NCBI GenBank assembly: GCA_031254805.1
Contig: JAIRTP010000125.1
Span: 1-34,716, forward strand
Direction of reading: 5' to 3'
From: Bacteroidales bacterium
GTDB lineage: Bacteria > Bacteroidota > Bacteroidia > Bacteroidales > WRLA01
DNA: 34,716 bases
Shown in pieces: positions 23,953-34,411 of this stretch. The notes beneath the pieces are model-generated. The model made no database searches, was not told the DNA's origin, and saw nothing but the letters and a program-made list of their open reading frames with translations. The position numbers and the translations under genes are program-made. Every line of letters starts with the position of its first letter. Position 1 is the first letter of the stretch.

Positions 23953-25248
23953 ATGATTAAGAAGATGAGTTTACTAAGGAAAAGCTTGATTTTACTGCTT
24001 ATGTGCGTCGCCTTTGCGGCGTCTGCTCAAATTACTCAACACAGCTTCTCATTGAATGAAGCTGTTGTATTCGCTCTGGAAAACAACAAGATGCTTAAAA
24101 CCTCCGGAAAGGATATCGAAGTTGCTAACAAACAACGTTGGCAAGCTATATCGGCCGGATTGCCTCAAATTAGCGCTTCGCTTGATTATACAACCATGTT
24201 TAATTACAAACTGGAAATCATGGGAATGCCCATCTCGATGAAAGATCAATCGAATATTGCGGGAAATCTTCAACAATTAATATTTAGCGGACAATATATT
24301 CAGGGAATTTTATTGAGCAATTTGTCGAAACAAATTTCCGAGCAAGCGTATGCAATGACCGAATTGGATATTAAGGAGAATGTCGCCAACGCTTATTATT
24401 TGACCTTGATAACGGAAGAATCTAAAAGTATTGTCGAACTCAATTTAAAAGATTTGGAAATTGTTTTGGAACATACGCAAAGTATGTATGAAGTTGGAAT
24501 GGCGGAAATTACCGACGTCGATCAGTTGCGCGTCACAGTTTCTCAATTAAAAAATGCATTGAGTACGTTAAAAAACACTATTTCGCTTAATTACAATCTT
24601 TTAAGGTTTCATTTAGGAGTAGATGCCGGCGATGAAATAGTTTTGACGGATAACTTGGATTATTTTCTGGGGCAACAATTATATACGTTGTTGATGGATG
24701 AATCGTTCGACGTTTTGAATAATATTCAGTATCAGATTATGGAGACTCAGGAGAAATTGAGCCAGAAAAACGTAGGAATGCAAAAATGGGCGTTTGCACC
24801 GAGTATTGTGGGCGTTTATTCTTATACAGAGAAGTTTTTGAAACCTGAACTCGATATGTCTCCAAATCAAATGCTGAATTTCACAATGTCCATTCCTGTA
24901 TTAAGTTCTTGGGACAGAATGTCGAAAGTCGGACAGGCAAAAATAGAATTGGAGAAGACGCAATTGAATAAAGAATTATTGGAAGATCAACTCTATTTGC
25001 AAGAAAATCAATTACGTAGCGATTTGCAAAATGCTATTGACAATTATTTATTACAAAAAGAAAACGTAGAAGTAGCGCAACGCGTATTTCAAAATTATAA
25101 AAACAAATATGAATATGGAATTTTGTCGAGTCTGGAACTCACGCAGGCCAACAGCAATTATTTAACGGCGCAAACAAACTATCTGGAATCGGCTATGGCT
25201 TTATTACAAGCGCAATTGAAATTACAAAAACTTTTTAATACTCTTTAA
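23953..25248 (+). CDS. TolC-family outer-membrane efflux channel
   Basis: A 431-residue outer-membrane protein with a signal peptide ending ASAQ (about residue 25). It has two similar halves: the first with FSLNEAVVFALENNKML and VANAYYLTLI, the second with QNAIDNYLLQKENVEVAQRVFQNYKNKYEYGILSSLELTQ, the long coiled-coil helices of the TolC family. It forms the exit duct of the tripartite pump encoded by the next two genes. Adaptor gene starts 14 bases later. Confidence 0.93.
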   Translation: MIKKMSLLRKSLILLLMCVAFAASAQITQHSFSLNEAVVFALENNKMLKTSGKDIEVANKQRWQAISAGLPQISASLDYTTMFNYKLEIMGMPISMKDQSNIAGNLQQLIFSGQYIQGILLSNLSKQISEQAYAMTELDIKENVANAYYLTLITEESKSIVELNLKDLEIVLEHTQSMYEVGMAEITDVDQLRVTVSQLKNALSTLKNTISLNYNLLRFHLGVDAGDEIVLTDNLDYFLGQQLYTLLMDESFDVLNNIQYQIMETQEKLSQKNVGMQKWAFAPSIVGVYSYTEKFLKPELDMSPNQMLNFTMSIPVLSSWDRMSKVGQAKIELEKTQLNKELLEDQLYLQENQLRSDLQNAIDNYLLQKENVEVAQRVFQNYKNKYEYGILSSLELTQANSNYLTAQTNYLESAMALLQAQLKLQKLFNTL

Positions 25249-25262
25249 TTTAGAAATTTCTC

Positions 25263-26333
25263 ATGAAAAAAAGCACAATAAAAACTAGAAAAGCAATGAT
25301 TAAGAACTTATTTTACATTGTCGGCGCAGTACTTGTTTTGACAGGTTGCGGAGCAAAAAAAACAGAAGTAAAAGAACAGGCTGAAGAACGGACTATTCAA
25401 GTTCGAACCATGACATTAAGCGATAGGGAGGTTACGCGTTCTGTAGATTATACGGCAAACTTAACTCCTTTCGAAGAGATCTATTGCGCTCCTGCTTCTC
25501 CGGGACATATCAAAAAAATCAACGTGGAAATTGGAAATCGCGTACGTAAAGGAGATATTTTGGTGGTTATGGATCAGACGCAACTGCAACAAGCCAAAAT
25601 CCAATTGACAACATTGGAAACCGATTATAATCGTCTGAAACAACTGCATGAAAAAGGAAGTATCTCCGATCAACAATACGATCAAATGAAATCGCAATAT
25701 GAAATAGCGCAATCAAATGTCAGTTTTTTGGAGGAGAATACCAAAATACTCTCGCCGATAACAGGCGTAATCACCGGAAAATATTTTGAAGATGGAGAAT
25801 TATATTCCGGAGCGCCTAATACGCAGGTTGGTAAAGCCGCAATCGTTACCGTTCAACAAATCAACCCAATTAAAGCGGAGATCAATATAGCGGAAAGTTA
25901 TTATCCGATTATTAATAAAGATACAAAAGTTTCTATGCGGTGCGAGTTATTTCCCGACGAGGTATTCGAAGGCGATATTTATCGTATACATCCTACAATA
26001 GACGCTATTTCCCGCACATTTACGGTAGAAATTTCTATTCCGAACCAAAATGAAAAGTTACGCCCGGGAATGTACGGCGTACTGAATATTGATGTAGAAG
26101 ATGCCACAGCGATGATGGTTCCTGCTATTGCCGTTCTAAAACAACAAGGAACCAATGAACGATTGGTTTATAAAGTTGAGAACGGAATAGCAAAACGCGT
26201 TACGGTAACAACCGGAGTTCGTTATGACGATCTGATTGAAATTGACTCCGACAAGTTAAAATTAAACGACCAAATCATTGTCGTAGGACAATCGAAAGTA
26301 GTCGACGGCTCGAAAGTCGAAGTCGTAAAATAA
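25263..26333 (+). CDS. RND efflux periplasmic adaptor (membrane fusion protein), lipoprotein
   Basis: A 356-residue adaptor that connects the inner-membrane pump to the TolC-like channel. The signal sequence ends VLVLTGC, so Cys29 should be lipidated. An in-frame ATG at 25296 would give a shorter, equally good lipoprotein signal, and the true start is uncertain. After it come the lipoyl half-motifs (GHIKKINVEIGNRVRKGDIL), a coiled-coil hairpin (about 105-155, with LEKGSISDQQYDQMKSQYE-like sequence), the second lipoyl half (ILSPITGVITGKYFEDGEL), the beta-barrel and the C-terminal membrane-proximal domain. The RND gene follows after 38 bases. Confidence 0.93.
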   Translation: MKKSTIKTRKAMIKNLFYIVGAVLVLTGCGAKKTEVKEQAEERTIQVRTMTLSDREVTRSVDYTANLTPFEEIYCAPASPGHIKKINVEIGNRVRKGDILVVMDQTQLQQAKIQLTTLETDYNRLKQLHEKGSISDQQYDQMKSQYEIAQSNVSFLEENTKILSPITGVITGKYFEDGELYSGAPNTQVGKAAIVTVQQINPIKAEINIAESYYPIINKDTKVSMRCELFPDEVFEGDIYRIHPTIDAISRTFTVEISIPNQNEKLRPGMYGVLNIDVEDATAMMVPAIAVLKQQGTNERLVYKVENGIAKRVTVTTGVRYDDLIEIDSDKLKLNDQIIVVGQSKVVDGSKVEVVK

Positions 26334-26371
26334 TGACTAACCTTTTTCCTAATTATTAAAAAACGATATTT

Positions 26372-29300
26372 ATGAGTATATATTCAAGCGCAGTAGAGAA
26401 GCCGATAACCACCATAATGCTTTTTGTGGGCGTCGTCGTTTTCGGACTTTTCTCATTGGTACAACTACCTATAGACTTTTATCCGGAAATGGAGCCTCCG
26501 TTCATCTCTGTTATGACGACTTATCCCGGAGCTAACGCGGCCGATATTGAAGAAAACATCACAAAAATATTAGAAGACGCTTTGAATTCCGTAGAAAACA
26601 TGAAAGAGATCACCTCTCGTTCTATGGATAATCTTTCCGTTGTCAGCGTAGAATTTGAATGGGGAAGCAATCTGGATGAAGCCTCAAACGATATACGAGA
26701 CGCAATAGATCAGATTCTGGAAGTTCTTCCGGACGAGGTCAAAAGACCTGCTATATTCAAGTTCAATACGAGCATGATGCCGATCATGATGTATACAATT
26801 ACCGCTGAAGAGAGTTATGCATCGTTAGAAAAATTAATAGAAGAGAAAATCACCAACAGAATAAACCGCATCGACGGAGTAGGTTCGTCGGGATTAGGCG
26901 GAGCGCCCGAACGCGTGGTTTATGTCGACGTCGATCCGGCTCGTTTACAAGCATATAATCTGACGTTAGAACAGATTGGAGGAATTATTAGCGCTGAAAA
27001 CGCCAATATGCCGTCGGGTAATATTAAAATGGGATTGATGGATTATCAAGTACGTATTGAAGGAGAATTTCCAGAGAGCGAAGTTATAAAAGATTTGATG
27101 ATCGGAAGTGCAAACGGCAAATCAATCTATATAAAAGACGTGGCGCAAGTACGCGATACTATCAAGGACGTCACCATGTATCAAAAAGTTAACGGACATG
27201 ATGGAGCCATGATGTTTGTCATGAAACAATCCAATGCCAATACGGTACAAGTATGTCGAAAAGTTGCAAAAGAAATAGAAGAAGTTAAAGCATCCCTACC
27301 TTCCGATATACAAATCACTTTGTTGCAGGACTCTTCCGACTTCATTGTAGACTCCATTATGAATTTGGCAGAAACATTAATGTATGCTTTGATATTTGTC
27401 GTCTTGGTCGTATTTGTCTTCTTAGGACGATGGCGTGCCACAATCATTATTGCATTGACAATCCCGATCTCTTTGATAGCGGCATTTATTTATCTTTTTG
27501 TCACAGGACAAAGTTTGAATATTATCTCGCTGTCGTCGCTCTCTATAGCGATCGGTATGGTAGTAGACGACGCCATCGTGGTTTTAGAAAATATTACCAA
27601 GCACATCGAACGGGGAAGCAACCCACGTGAAGCGGCAAAATATGCTACCAATGAGGTATGGCTCTCCGTAATTGCTACCACGTTGGTTGTCGTCGCCGTA
27701 TTTTTACCATTGACCATGATGGGCGGCTTGACAGGAATTTTATTCAGTCAATTGGGATGGATCGTAACCATTACGGTAACTATTTCAACGATTACGGCCA
27801 TTACCTTGACGCCAATGTTGTCTTCAAGAATGTTGCGCTTGCGCGAGAAAAAAGAGAAACCAAAACGTCTCTCCTACGACAACACCATGGGAAAAGCTCT
27901 CAATAAGCTTGATAACTGGTATGCAAAAATAGTATCTTGGAGTTTGCATCATAAAAAAGTGATCTTGGGAGCCGGCGTTGTAATTATCGTGGGATCGCTT
28001 ATACTGACGACGTCTATCGGAACGGACTTTATGCCGCAATCTGACCAAGATTCTATGTCTATTTCAATCAAATGTCAAACAGGACAAAGAACTGAAATAA
28101 CAGAAAAAACAGCAAAACAGGTAGAACAAATATTACGGAATAATTATCCTGAAATCATCAATATTAATTCCTCATACGGTTATAGCGAAGAGAGTAATAT
28201 GCTCTCTCTCTTTAATACGACGGGAAGTAATTATATTAATGTTCGTACCCGTTTGATGAAAAAAGAGGAACGTAATCGCTCGGTTTTCGCCATTGCAGAT
28301 GATTTGCGTAAAAAACTGGATACAATTCCTGAAATTATCACCTATAACGTTTCGACCGGCGGCGGCGGTTTTGGAGACAATACCGTTGATATTGAAATCT
28401 TCGGACACGATTTTGAAGTAACCAATGCGTTGGCGCAAGAGATCTCATATAGATTGAAAAGCGTAAAAGGAGCCGCCGATATTCAAATCAGCCGTGAAGA
28501 TGATAAACCTGAACTTCAGATTACATTGGATCAAAGAAAATTGTCGCAACACGGCTTGACAACGGCTCAAGCCGCCGCTACCATAAGAAGCCAAATGTAC
28601 GGAATGACGCCGAGCAAGTATAAAGAAGCCGGCGAAGAGTACGACATCATTGTAAGATTTCCGGAAGGATACAGGACCAGTATTACTCAAGTTGAAAACT
28701 TTAACATCGCAACGCCTATGGGACAAGTCATAAAGTTAAAAGAGATCGCAACGATAGAGGAGATATGGACGCCTCCAACTATTGAAAGAGAATCGAGGCA
28801 ACGTATTGTAAAAGTACAAGTAAAACCGGAAGGGATTTCATTGGGCGAATTGGCTACGGCTATTCAACAAGATTTAAAAAACGTTTCCATTCCGCAAGAT
28901 ATATCTATCGCATTGGGAGGTTCTTATAAAGATCAACAAGAATCGATGGGCGATTTGATGTTGTTGTTGGTATTGATCATTCTTTTAGTATACATCGTGA
29001 TGACGTCGCAATTTGAATCGTTTAAAATGCCATTGATCATTATGTCTTCTATCTTGTTTGCAATCCCCGGAATTGTACTGGCTCTTTTAATTACCAATAC
29101 CACATTTTCTATTGTAGCGGCCTTAGGAGGCGTTCTTTTAGTAGGTATCGTAACGAAAAACGGTATCGTACTGGTCGACTTTATCAATTTGATGCGGGAA
29201 AGAGGATATAAATTATACGACGCTATTGTCATGGCTTGCAGATCCAGGTTAAGGCCGGTTTTAATGACTGCATTTACTACCGTTTTAGGGATGTTGCCGA

Positions 29301-29521
29301 TGGCGTTAAGCTCCGGTAGCGGTTCCGAAACATGGAAACCGATGGGTATTGCCGTAATAGGCGGCCTGACATTCTCTACGATAGTTACATTAGTTATCGT
29401 TCCCGTTCTTTACGGAAGTATGACGAAAAGCGGCGGTAGAGATAAGAAGAAAACATTGCGCAAGCAAATGAAATTTATGGAAGATTATCAACCTGATCAA
29501 AAACAAATTGAAAATAAATAG
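26372..29521 (+). CDS. RND efflux transporter (AcrB/HAE1-like)
   Basis: A 1049-residue inner-membrane proton-driven pump with the twelve-helix, two-repeat RND layout. It opens MSIYSSAVEKPITTIMLF with the following LVQLPIDFYPEMEPP. Helix 4 carries the proton-relay pair Asp399-Asp400 in GMVVDDAIVVLEN. TM10 has VGIVTKNGIVLVDF with its lysine. The C-terminal half repeats the pattern with PMALSSGSGSETWKPMGIAVIGG. These features suggest the hydrophobe/amphiphile group, not metal pumps; the substrate is unknown. The PII-like gene begins 3 bases after its stop codon. Confidence 0.95.
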   Translation: MSIYSSAVEKPITTIMLFVGVVVFGLFSLVQLPIDFYPEMEPPFISVMTTYPGANAADIEENITKILEDALNSVENMKEITSRSMDNLSVVSVEFEWGSNLDEASNDIRDAIDQILEVLPDEVKRPAIFKFNTSMMPIMMYTITAEESYASLEKLIEEKITNRINRIDGVGSSGLGGAPERVVYVDVDPARLQAYNLTLEQIGGIISAENANMPSGNIKMGLMDYQVRIEGEFPESEVIKDLMIGSANGKSIYIKDVAQVRDTIKDVTMYQKVNGHDGAMMFVMKQSNANTVQVCRKVAKEIEEVKASLPSDIQITLLQDSSDFIVDSIMNLAETLMYALIFVVLVVFVFLGRWRATIIIALTIPISLIAAFIYLFVTGQSLNIISLSSLSIAIGMVVDDAIVVLENITKHIERGSNPREAAKYATNEVWLSVIATTLVVVAVFLPLTMMGGLTGILFSQLGWIVTITVTISTITAITLTPMLSSRMLRLREKKEKPKRLSYDNTMGKALNKLDNWYAKIVSWSLHHKKVILGAGVVIIVGSLILTTSIGTDFMPQSDQDSMSISIKCQTGQRTEITEKTAKQVEQILRNNYPEIININSSYGYSEESNMLSLFNTTGSNYINVRTRLMKKEERNRSVFAIADDLRKKLDTIPEIITYNVSTGGGGFGDNTVDIEIFGHDFEVTNALAQEISYRLKSVKGAADIQISREDDKPELQITLDQRKLSQHGLTTAQAAATIRSQMYGMTPSKYKEAGEEYDIIVRFPEGYRTSITQVENFNIATPMGQVIKLKEIATIEEIWTPPTIERESRQRIVKVQVKPEGISLGELATAIQQDLKNVSIPQDISIALGGSYKDQQESMGDLMLLLVLIILLVYIVMTSQFESFKMPLIIMSSILFAIPGIVLALLITNTTFSIVAALGGVLLVGIVTKNGIVLVDFINLMRERGYKLYDAIVMACRSRLRPVLMTAFTTVLGMLPMALSSGSGSETWKPMGIAVIGGLTFSTIVTLVIVPVLYGSMTKSGGRDKKKTLRKQMKFMEDYQPDQKQIENK

Positions 29522-29524
29522 TAT

Positions 29525-29818
29525 ATGAAAGCAGTATTCATAGTATATAATATGGCCCTTACAGACCGCGTGGATTATCTGTTAGATAAGATGGGCATTA
29601 AAGGATTTACACAATGGACTTCTATATCCGGACGCGGAACGGAAACAGGAGAACCACACATGGGAACGCATACTTGGCCTGAAATGAATAACGCCATTTT
29701 GACCATCGTTCCGGATAACAAAATTCCGGATATGCTCAAATATATCAAAAAAATGGACGAAATCAATAAAGATGTAGGAATCAGAGCATTTGTTTGGGAT
29801 GTTGTAGATCAATATTAA
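29525..29818 (+). CDS. Small PII-like protein of the RND operon
   Basis: A 97-residue cytoplasmic protein beginning MKAVFIVYNMALTDRVDYLLDKMGIKGFTQW. A beta-alpha-beta start, a central loop (SISGRGTETGEPHMGTH) and a second beta-alpha-beta half (NAILTIVPDNKIPDMLKYIKKMDE) agree with the ferredoxin-like PII/CutA fold. PII-like proteins next to RND pumps are known (for example DUF3240-type proteins beside metal pumps), but I do not recognise a characterised match. It starts 3 bases after the pump stop codon, so production is tied to the pump. The loop rich in Gly, Thr and His could bind a nucleotide or metal. Fold call is inferred from pattern only. Confidence 0.65.
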   Translation: MKAVFIVYNMALTDRVDYLLDKMGIKGFTQWTSISGRGTETGEPHMGTHTWPEMNNAILTIVPDNKIPDMLKYIKKMDEINKDVGIRAFVWDVVDQY

Positions 29819-29846
29819 TTGTTTATTGTTTTTTTTGATAATTATG

Positions 29847-29875
29847 ACGAAGCCGCCCTCTGAGGGCGGCTTCGT
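29847..29875 (+). terminator. Strong intrinsic terminator of the efflux operon
   Basis: ACGAAGCCGCCC (29847-29858) and GGGCGGCTTCGT (29864-29875) form a perfect 12-bp GC-rich stem with a five-base loop, followed by TTTTATTTTAT on the plus strand. It lies 28 bases past the PII-like gene. On the minus strand the tail is not T-rich, so it mainly serves the efflux operon, though infB ends close by. Confidence 0.9.
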
Positions 29876-29931
29876 TTTATTTTATATACTATTATTTGTC
29901 TATAAACACCTTAACAATGAATATTTCATAC

Positions 29932-32900
29932 CTATTTCAACGATCTTTTAATTTCAATTTCTTTATATCCTTCGATGATATCTCCGACTTTTATATCATT
30001 AAAATTGTTGATATTCAATCCACATTCCATTCCTGATCTGACCTCTTTCACATCATCTTTATAACGTTTTAACGAACCAAGCGTCCCGCCATAAATCACA
30101 ATCCCGTCGCGGATGACGCGGACTTTAACATCTCTTGTAATAATGCCGTCCAACACCAAGCATCCTGCAATAGTTCCGACTTTGTTAATTTTAAATATTT
30201 CTCGAACTTCCACGTTACAAGTTATCTCTTCTTTTATTTCAGGAGCCAACATGCCTTCAATAGCAGCTTTTATCTCTTCAATAGCCTGATAAATAATTGA
30301 ATAGATACGAATATCTATTTGCTCCGATTCGGCGAGTTTGCGAGCATTGACGGTTGGCCTGACTTGGAAACCTATGATGACGGCGTCGGATGCAGACGCT
30401 AACAAAACGTCCGATTCAATAATGGCTCCTACAGATTTATGGATAACATTTACTTTTACTTCATCGCTGCTCAATTTCAATAAAGAGTCAGAAAGAGCTT
30501 CAACAGAACCGTCGACATCGCCTTTTACGATAATATTCAACTCTTTGAAAGATCCCATGGCAATACTACGTCCGATATCGTCGAGCGTAATATGTTTTTG
30601 TGTGCGCAATCCGATCTCTCTCTGCAATTGCTGACGTTTTGTCGCTAAATTACGCGCTTCGCGTTCTTCGGCCATGACGGAAAAAACATCTCCTGCTTGA
30701 GGAGCCCCGTTCAAGCCAAGAACAAGAGCCGGCGTCGCAGGCAACACTTCGTCAATAAGTTGTTCCCGTTCATTGAACAATGCTTTTATACGACCAAAAT
30801 ATTGCCCCGCAACAATCACATCGCCTTTATGAAGCGTTCCGTTTTGGATTAGCATACTGGCGACATAACCGCGGCCCGGTTCTAATTTGGATTCAATAAC
30901 AGTTCCTTTGGCAAGTCGATTCGGATTGGCTTTTAGTTCTAACATTTCTGCTTCAAGTAAGACCTTCTCAAGTAGCAAGTCGACATTTATCCCTTGTTTT
31001 GCAGATATTTCCTGACATTGATATTTTCCGCCCCATTCTTCAACCAGAATATTCATTTCGGCTAATTCTTGCCGTATTCTGTCGGGATCGGCGGTCGGTT
31101 TGTCAATTTTATTTATAGCAAAAACAATCGGCACGTTTGCCGCTTGAGCGTGATTGATCGCCTCTTTTGTCTGTGGCATCACATTGTCGTCCGCCGCAAT
31201 CACAATGATAGCAACGTCGGTCAATTTCGCTCCGCGAGCCCGCATAGCCGTAAACGCTTCATGTCCGGGAGTATCTAAAAATGTGATTTTCCGTCCGTCG
31301 TCTAATGTGACGGAATAAGCTCCAATATGTTGCGTAATACCTCCGGCCTCTCCGGCAACAACGTTTGCATGGCGTATATAATCCAACAATTTTGTTTTAC
31401 CATGATCGACATGTCCCATAACGGTTACGATCGGGTGACGAGGTAAGAGATCTTCCGGTTTGTCAATGTCTTCTTCCTGAACTGTGTCTTGGTCTTCGAG
31501 ACCGATAAATGATACTTTAAAACCGAATTCATCTGCAATAAAAACGATGGTTTCAGCATCGAGACGTTGGTTGATCGAGACAAAAACACCGACAGTCATA
31601 CATACAGAAATTACTTGATTTACAGAGACATTCATCATCGTTGCCAACTCGTTTGCCGTAACGAATTCAGTAACTTTCAATATGTTTTTTTCTGCTTCGA
31701 TTTTTCTCGCTTCATCGGCAAGTTTTTCACGGATTCCTTCACGTTTTTCTCTACGATGTTTAGATCCTTTCGATTTGGTCGTTGCGGTTAGCTTGCTAAG
31801 CGTATCGCGAATTTGTTTTTGAATTTCTTCCTCTGTAGGTTCTTGCTTGATGATCTCTTTTTTATTCTTTTTCTTATGAAGATCTTTTTTATGCGTAGCG
31901 GCGGCTTGTTGTTGTTGCTTTTGTTCTTGCCGTTGCGTTCCGTGAGCCGTCTTCTTCTCTTGATTGGCGGCCGGCTTTTCGGATTTAATCCGTTTTCTCT
32001 TTTTCCTGCCGCTTTTATTGGGTTTTGTAGAATCTTCCGAAGATGAAGCGACAGGTTTTTTCTTACGCTCAAATTGTGACAGGTCAATTGTCCCTAAAAT
32101 AGTCGGAGCTTCAATTTTATCAACTTTTACGCGGATAACCTCGTCTTTATTTTGAACTTTCTGATCCGTCTCTTCTTTTGCTTTAGTATCGGTTATCACA
32201 GATTCGACAGGTTCGCTTAATATTGCAACAGGTTCTTCTACAATATGTTGCTGTTTTTCTATTTTTTTCCTCTCCTTGGCTTCTTTTTCTTTTAACTTAC
32301 GTTCTTCGCGCTCTCGTTTTTTCTCTTCCGCGCTTTTTTTAGCAGGTTTCGTTTTTGTATCCAGCGCGTCGAGGTCGATCTCTCCTACAATTTTTACGCT
32401 TACTTTTGGCGTCGTTAGTTTGATTTCAGGATTTTCATCCTGTTGTTTTTCTATTTGGTGTTCTACGACAGGAACTTCCTCTTTCTTTTGCGTCGGTTCT
32501 TCTTTTGTTATGACAAATTCTCCCTCAAGCGCAATTTGTTCTTGAGCGGTTTCTTCTTTTTTTACTTCTGTTTCTTTTTTCTTAGCGACAGTTTTCTTTT
32601 TCGGTTTACTTTCGGTTTCAATTTTTTCCAAATCTATGGAACCCAACACCTTCGGTTTGGGAATTTCTATCGCAATATCCGGTTTTTTCTCCGTTTCAAC
32701 TCGTTGCTTTTGAAGTTTACCTGCGACAGAATCTTTTGATAAAGAGGTATCTCTGATCACTAAATGCGTCCCTTCTTCGCTGTTTTGCCACTCAATTTCA
32801 TCATCCTCCTGCTTTCTCGGCTTATCGTCAATGGTTATCGTTTGATTCATGCGGTGCACTCCAATATTGATCTTTTTAGCATCTAATTTTGCCTCTTTAT

Positions 32901-33069
32901 CTTTTTTAAACTCTTCGACAAGAAGATCATAAAGTTCAGCGGAAATTTTTGTATTCGGGTTGTCTTCCAAAATATGCCCCTTCTTTGCAAGGAACTCTAT
33001 AATGGTAGCTGTCCCCACGTTAAATTCACGCGCTGCTTTTGTTAATCTGGTCGGACTATTTCCTGTCAT
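29932..33069 (-). CDS. infB: Translation initiation factor IF-2
   Basis: The initiation GTPase that brings formyl-Met-tRNA to the ribosome. The 1045-residue protein has a short N-terminal IF2-N domain (about 1-55), then a long, charged, low-complexity region (about 60-460) with three copies of a G-x-IDL motif (about 141, 227 and 324) and Lys/Glu/Gln-rich repeats. A second IF2-N-type domain is at about 462-520. The G domain follows, with GHVDHGKT (552-559), DTPGHEAFT and NKID, then the beta-barrel and fMet-tRNA-binding C-terminal domains. The length is at the long end for the family because of the linker. Operon order rimP-nusA-infB is conserved in bacteria; 72 bases separate it from nusA. Confidence 0.97.
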   Translation of the reverse strand: MTGNSPTRLTKAAREFNVGTATIIEFLAKKGHILEDNPNTKISAELYDLLVEEFKKDKEAKLDAKKINIGVHRMNQTITIDDKPRKQEDDEIEWQNSEEGTHLVIRDTSLSKDSVAGKLQKQRVETEKKPDIAIEIPKPKVLGSIDLEKIETESKPKKKTVAKKKETEVKKEETAQEQIALEGEFVITKEEPTQKKEEVPVVEHQIEKQQDENPEIKLTTPKVSVKIVGEIDLDALDTKTKPAKKSAEEKKREREERKLKEKEAKERKKIEKQQHIVEEPVAILSEPVESVITDTKAKEETDQKVQNKDEVIRVKVDKIEAPTILGTIDLSQFERKKKPVASSSEDSTKPNKSGRKKRKRIKSEKPAANQEKKTAHGTQRQEQKQQQQAAATHKKDLHKKKNKKEIIKQEPTEEEIQKQIRDTLSKLTATTKSKGSKHRREKREGIREKLADEARKIEAEKNILKVTEFVTANELATMMNVSVNQVISVCMTVGVFVSINQRLDAETIVFIADEFGFKVSFIGLEDQDTVQEEDIDKPEDLLPRHPIVTVMGHVDHGKTKLLDYIRHANVVAGEAGGITQHIGAYSVTLDDGRKITFLDTPGHEAFTAMRARGAKLTDVAIIVIAADDNVMPQTKEAINHAQAANVPIVFAINKIDKPTADPDRIRQELAEMNILVEEWGGKYQCQEISAKQGINVDLLLEKVLLEAEMLELKANPNRLAKGTVIESKLEPGRGYVASMLIQNGTLHKGDVIVAGQYFGRIKALFNEREQLIDEVLPATPALVLGLNGAPQAGDVFSVMAEEREARNLATKRQQLQREIGLRTQKHITLDDIGRSIAMGSFKELNIIVKGDVDGSVEALSDSLLKLSSDEVKVNVIHKSVGAIIESDVLLASASDAVIIGFQVRPTVNARKLAESEQIDIRIYSIIYQAIEEIKAAIEGMLAPEIKEEITCNVEVREIFKINKVGTIAGCLVLDGIITRDVKVRVIRDGIVIYGGTLGSLKRYKDDVKEVRSGMECGLNINNFNDIKVGDIIEGYKEIEIKRSLK

Positions 33070-33141
33070 ATTGTATATTTTACGGCTTATAATAATTTAA
33101 TTCTTGCTTGCTATCGTCTATTCTCGTTCAAACAATGAATT

Positions 33142-34377
33142 TTATTCAAATTCTTCTTTTAAAATGTGTTTAACTTCTAATACGGTCTCTTCGTCCAAAT
33201 CGGCGCGTTTCATAATATCTTCGACGGGCAGTGATAAAACGCTTTTTGCAGTGTCGCATCCGATCTCCAACAATGCGTCGATAATCCATTGATCGATTTC
33301 ATCGTGAAATTCTTGCAAATCGACATCTTCATTTTCAATATCGGTATCGCGATAAACGTCTATTTCATAGCCGGTCAATTTTCCCGCCAACTTAATATTA
33401 TAACCGCCTTTTCCGATAGCAAGAGAAACCTGATCGGGCTTCATGTAGACGTCGGCTTTTTTTGTTTTTTCATTGATGATAATATTGGTAACTTTTGCAG
33501 GACTCAAAGCTCGCTGAATGTACACAGAAGGATTTGACGAATAATTGATTACGTCGATGTTTTCATTTTTCAATTCCCGTACGATTCCATGGATACGAGA
33601 TCCGCGCATTCCGACGCATGCTCCGACAGGGTCGATGCGATCATCGTACGATTCGACGGCTATTTTTGCGCGTTCGCCCGGAACACGGACGATCTTTTTA
33701 GTAGTAATCAGCCCATCCGTAAATTCAGGAACTTCCTGTTCAAACAACCGCTCTAAAAAGGCCGGCGATGTGCGCGATAGAATGATGACCGGATTACCGT
33801 TTTTCATCTCTACGCGGGAAACGACAGCGCGAATGGTCTCGCCTTTACGATAAAAATCGGCCGGAATTTGCTCGCTCTTGGGCAAAATCAACTCAATATT
33901 ATCGTTATCCAATACCATAATCTCTTTACGCCATGTTTGATAAACTTCTCCCGTTACAATCTCCCCGATACATTCTTTGTATTTTTGATATACGTTGTCC
34001 TTTTCATACTCTTGAACTTTTGTAGCCAACGCTTGACGAATAGATAAAATTTCTCGACGCCCGAAATCTTTCATGAATATCTCTTCGGCTACTTCTTCTC
34101 CCACTTCAAAATCGGGCTCAATCTTGATGGCGTCTGAGTAGGAAATCTGACTATTAGGATCTGTTACTTCCTCATCGGGAACGCATTCGCGATAATGAAA
34201 TATCTGCAAGTCGCCCTTGTCAATGTTAACGATAATGTCAAAATTGTCATCCGAACCGAATTTTTTGATGAGCGTGCTTCTGAAAACATCTTCCAAAATA
34301 CGCATCATCGTTTCCCGATCAATGTTTTTATACTCCTTGAATTCACTAAAAATTGGAGCTAAATCTCTATTATCCAT
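33142..34377 (-). CDS. nusA: Transcription termination/antitermination factor NusA
   Basis: A 411-residue RNA-polymerase-associated factor that controls pausing, termination and antitermination. The N-terminal polymerase-binding domain (about 1-120) is followed by an S1 domain (about 130-200, with IGEIVTGEVYQTWRKEI) and two KH domains (VGACVGMRGSRIHGIVREL; VSLAIGKGGYNIKLAGKLTG). A single short C-terminal helical repeat (about 365-411) replaces the two acidic repeats of E. coli NusA, hence the shorter length, as usual in Bacteroidetes. It follows rimP by 34 bases. Confidence 0.97.
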   Translation of the reverse strand: MDNRDLAPIFSEFKEYKNIDRETMMRILEDVFRSTLIKKFGSDDNFDIIVNIDKGDLQIFHYRECVPDEEVTDPNSQISYSDAIKIEPDFEVGEEVAEEIFMKDFGRREILSIRQALATKVQEYEKDNVYQKYKECIGEIVTGEVYQTWRKEIMVLDNDNIELILPKSEQIPADFYRKGETIRAVVSRVEMKNGNPVIILSRTSPAFLERLFEQEVPEFTDGLITTKKIVRVPGERAKIAVESYDDRIDPVGACVGMRGSRIHGIVRELKNENIDVINYSSNPSVYIQRALSPAKVTNIIINEKTKKADVYMKPDQVSLAIGKGGYNIKLAGKLTGYEIDVYRDTDIENEDVDLQEFHDEIDQWIIDALLEIGCDTAKSVLSLPVEDIMKRADLDEETVLEVKHILKEEFE

Positions 34378-34411
34378 TATACTATATATTTTATTTATTC
34401 TCTTGCAAAAC

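Noticed and set aside
26372-29521. Heavy-metal (CusA-type) assignment of the RND pump because of the PII-like neighbour
   Set aside because: The pump has the AcrB/HAE1-like start (LVQLPIDFYPEMEPP) and proton-relay region, and I see no methionine-pair metal relay, so a metal function is not supported.
31788-32545. Several open frames on both strands within the IF-2 linker
   Set aside because: They result from the Lys/Glu-rich low-complexity coding sequence of infB, which leaves the other frames open; none has a plausible protein.
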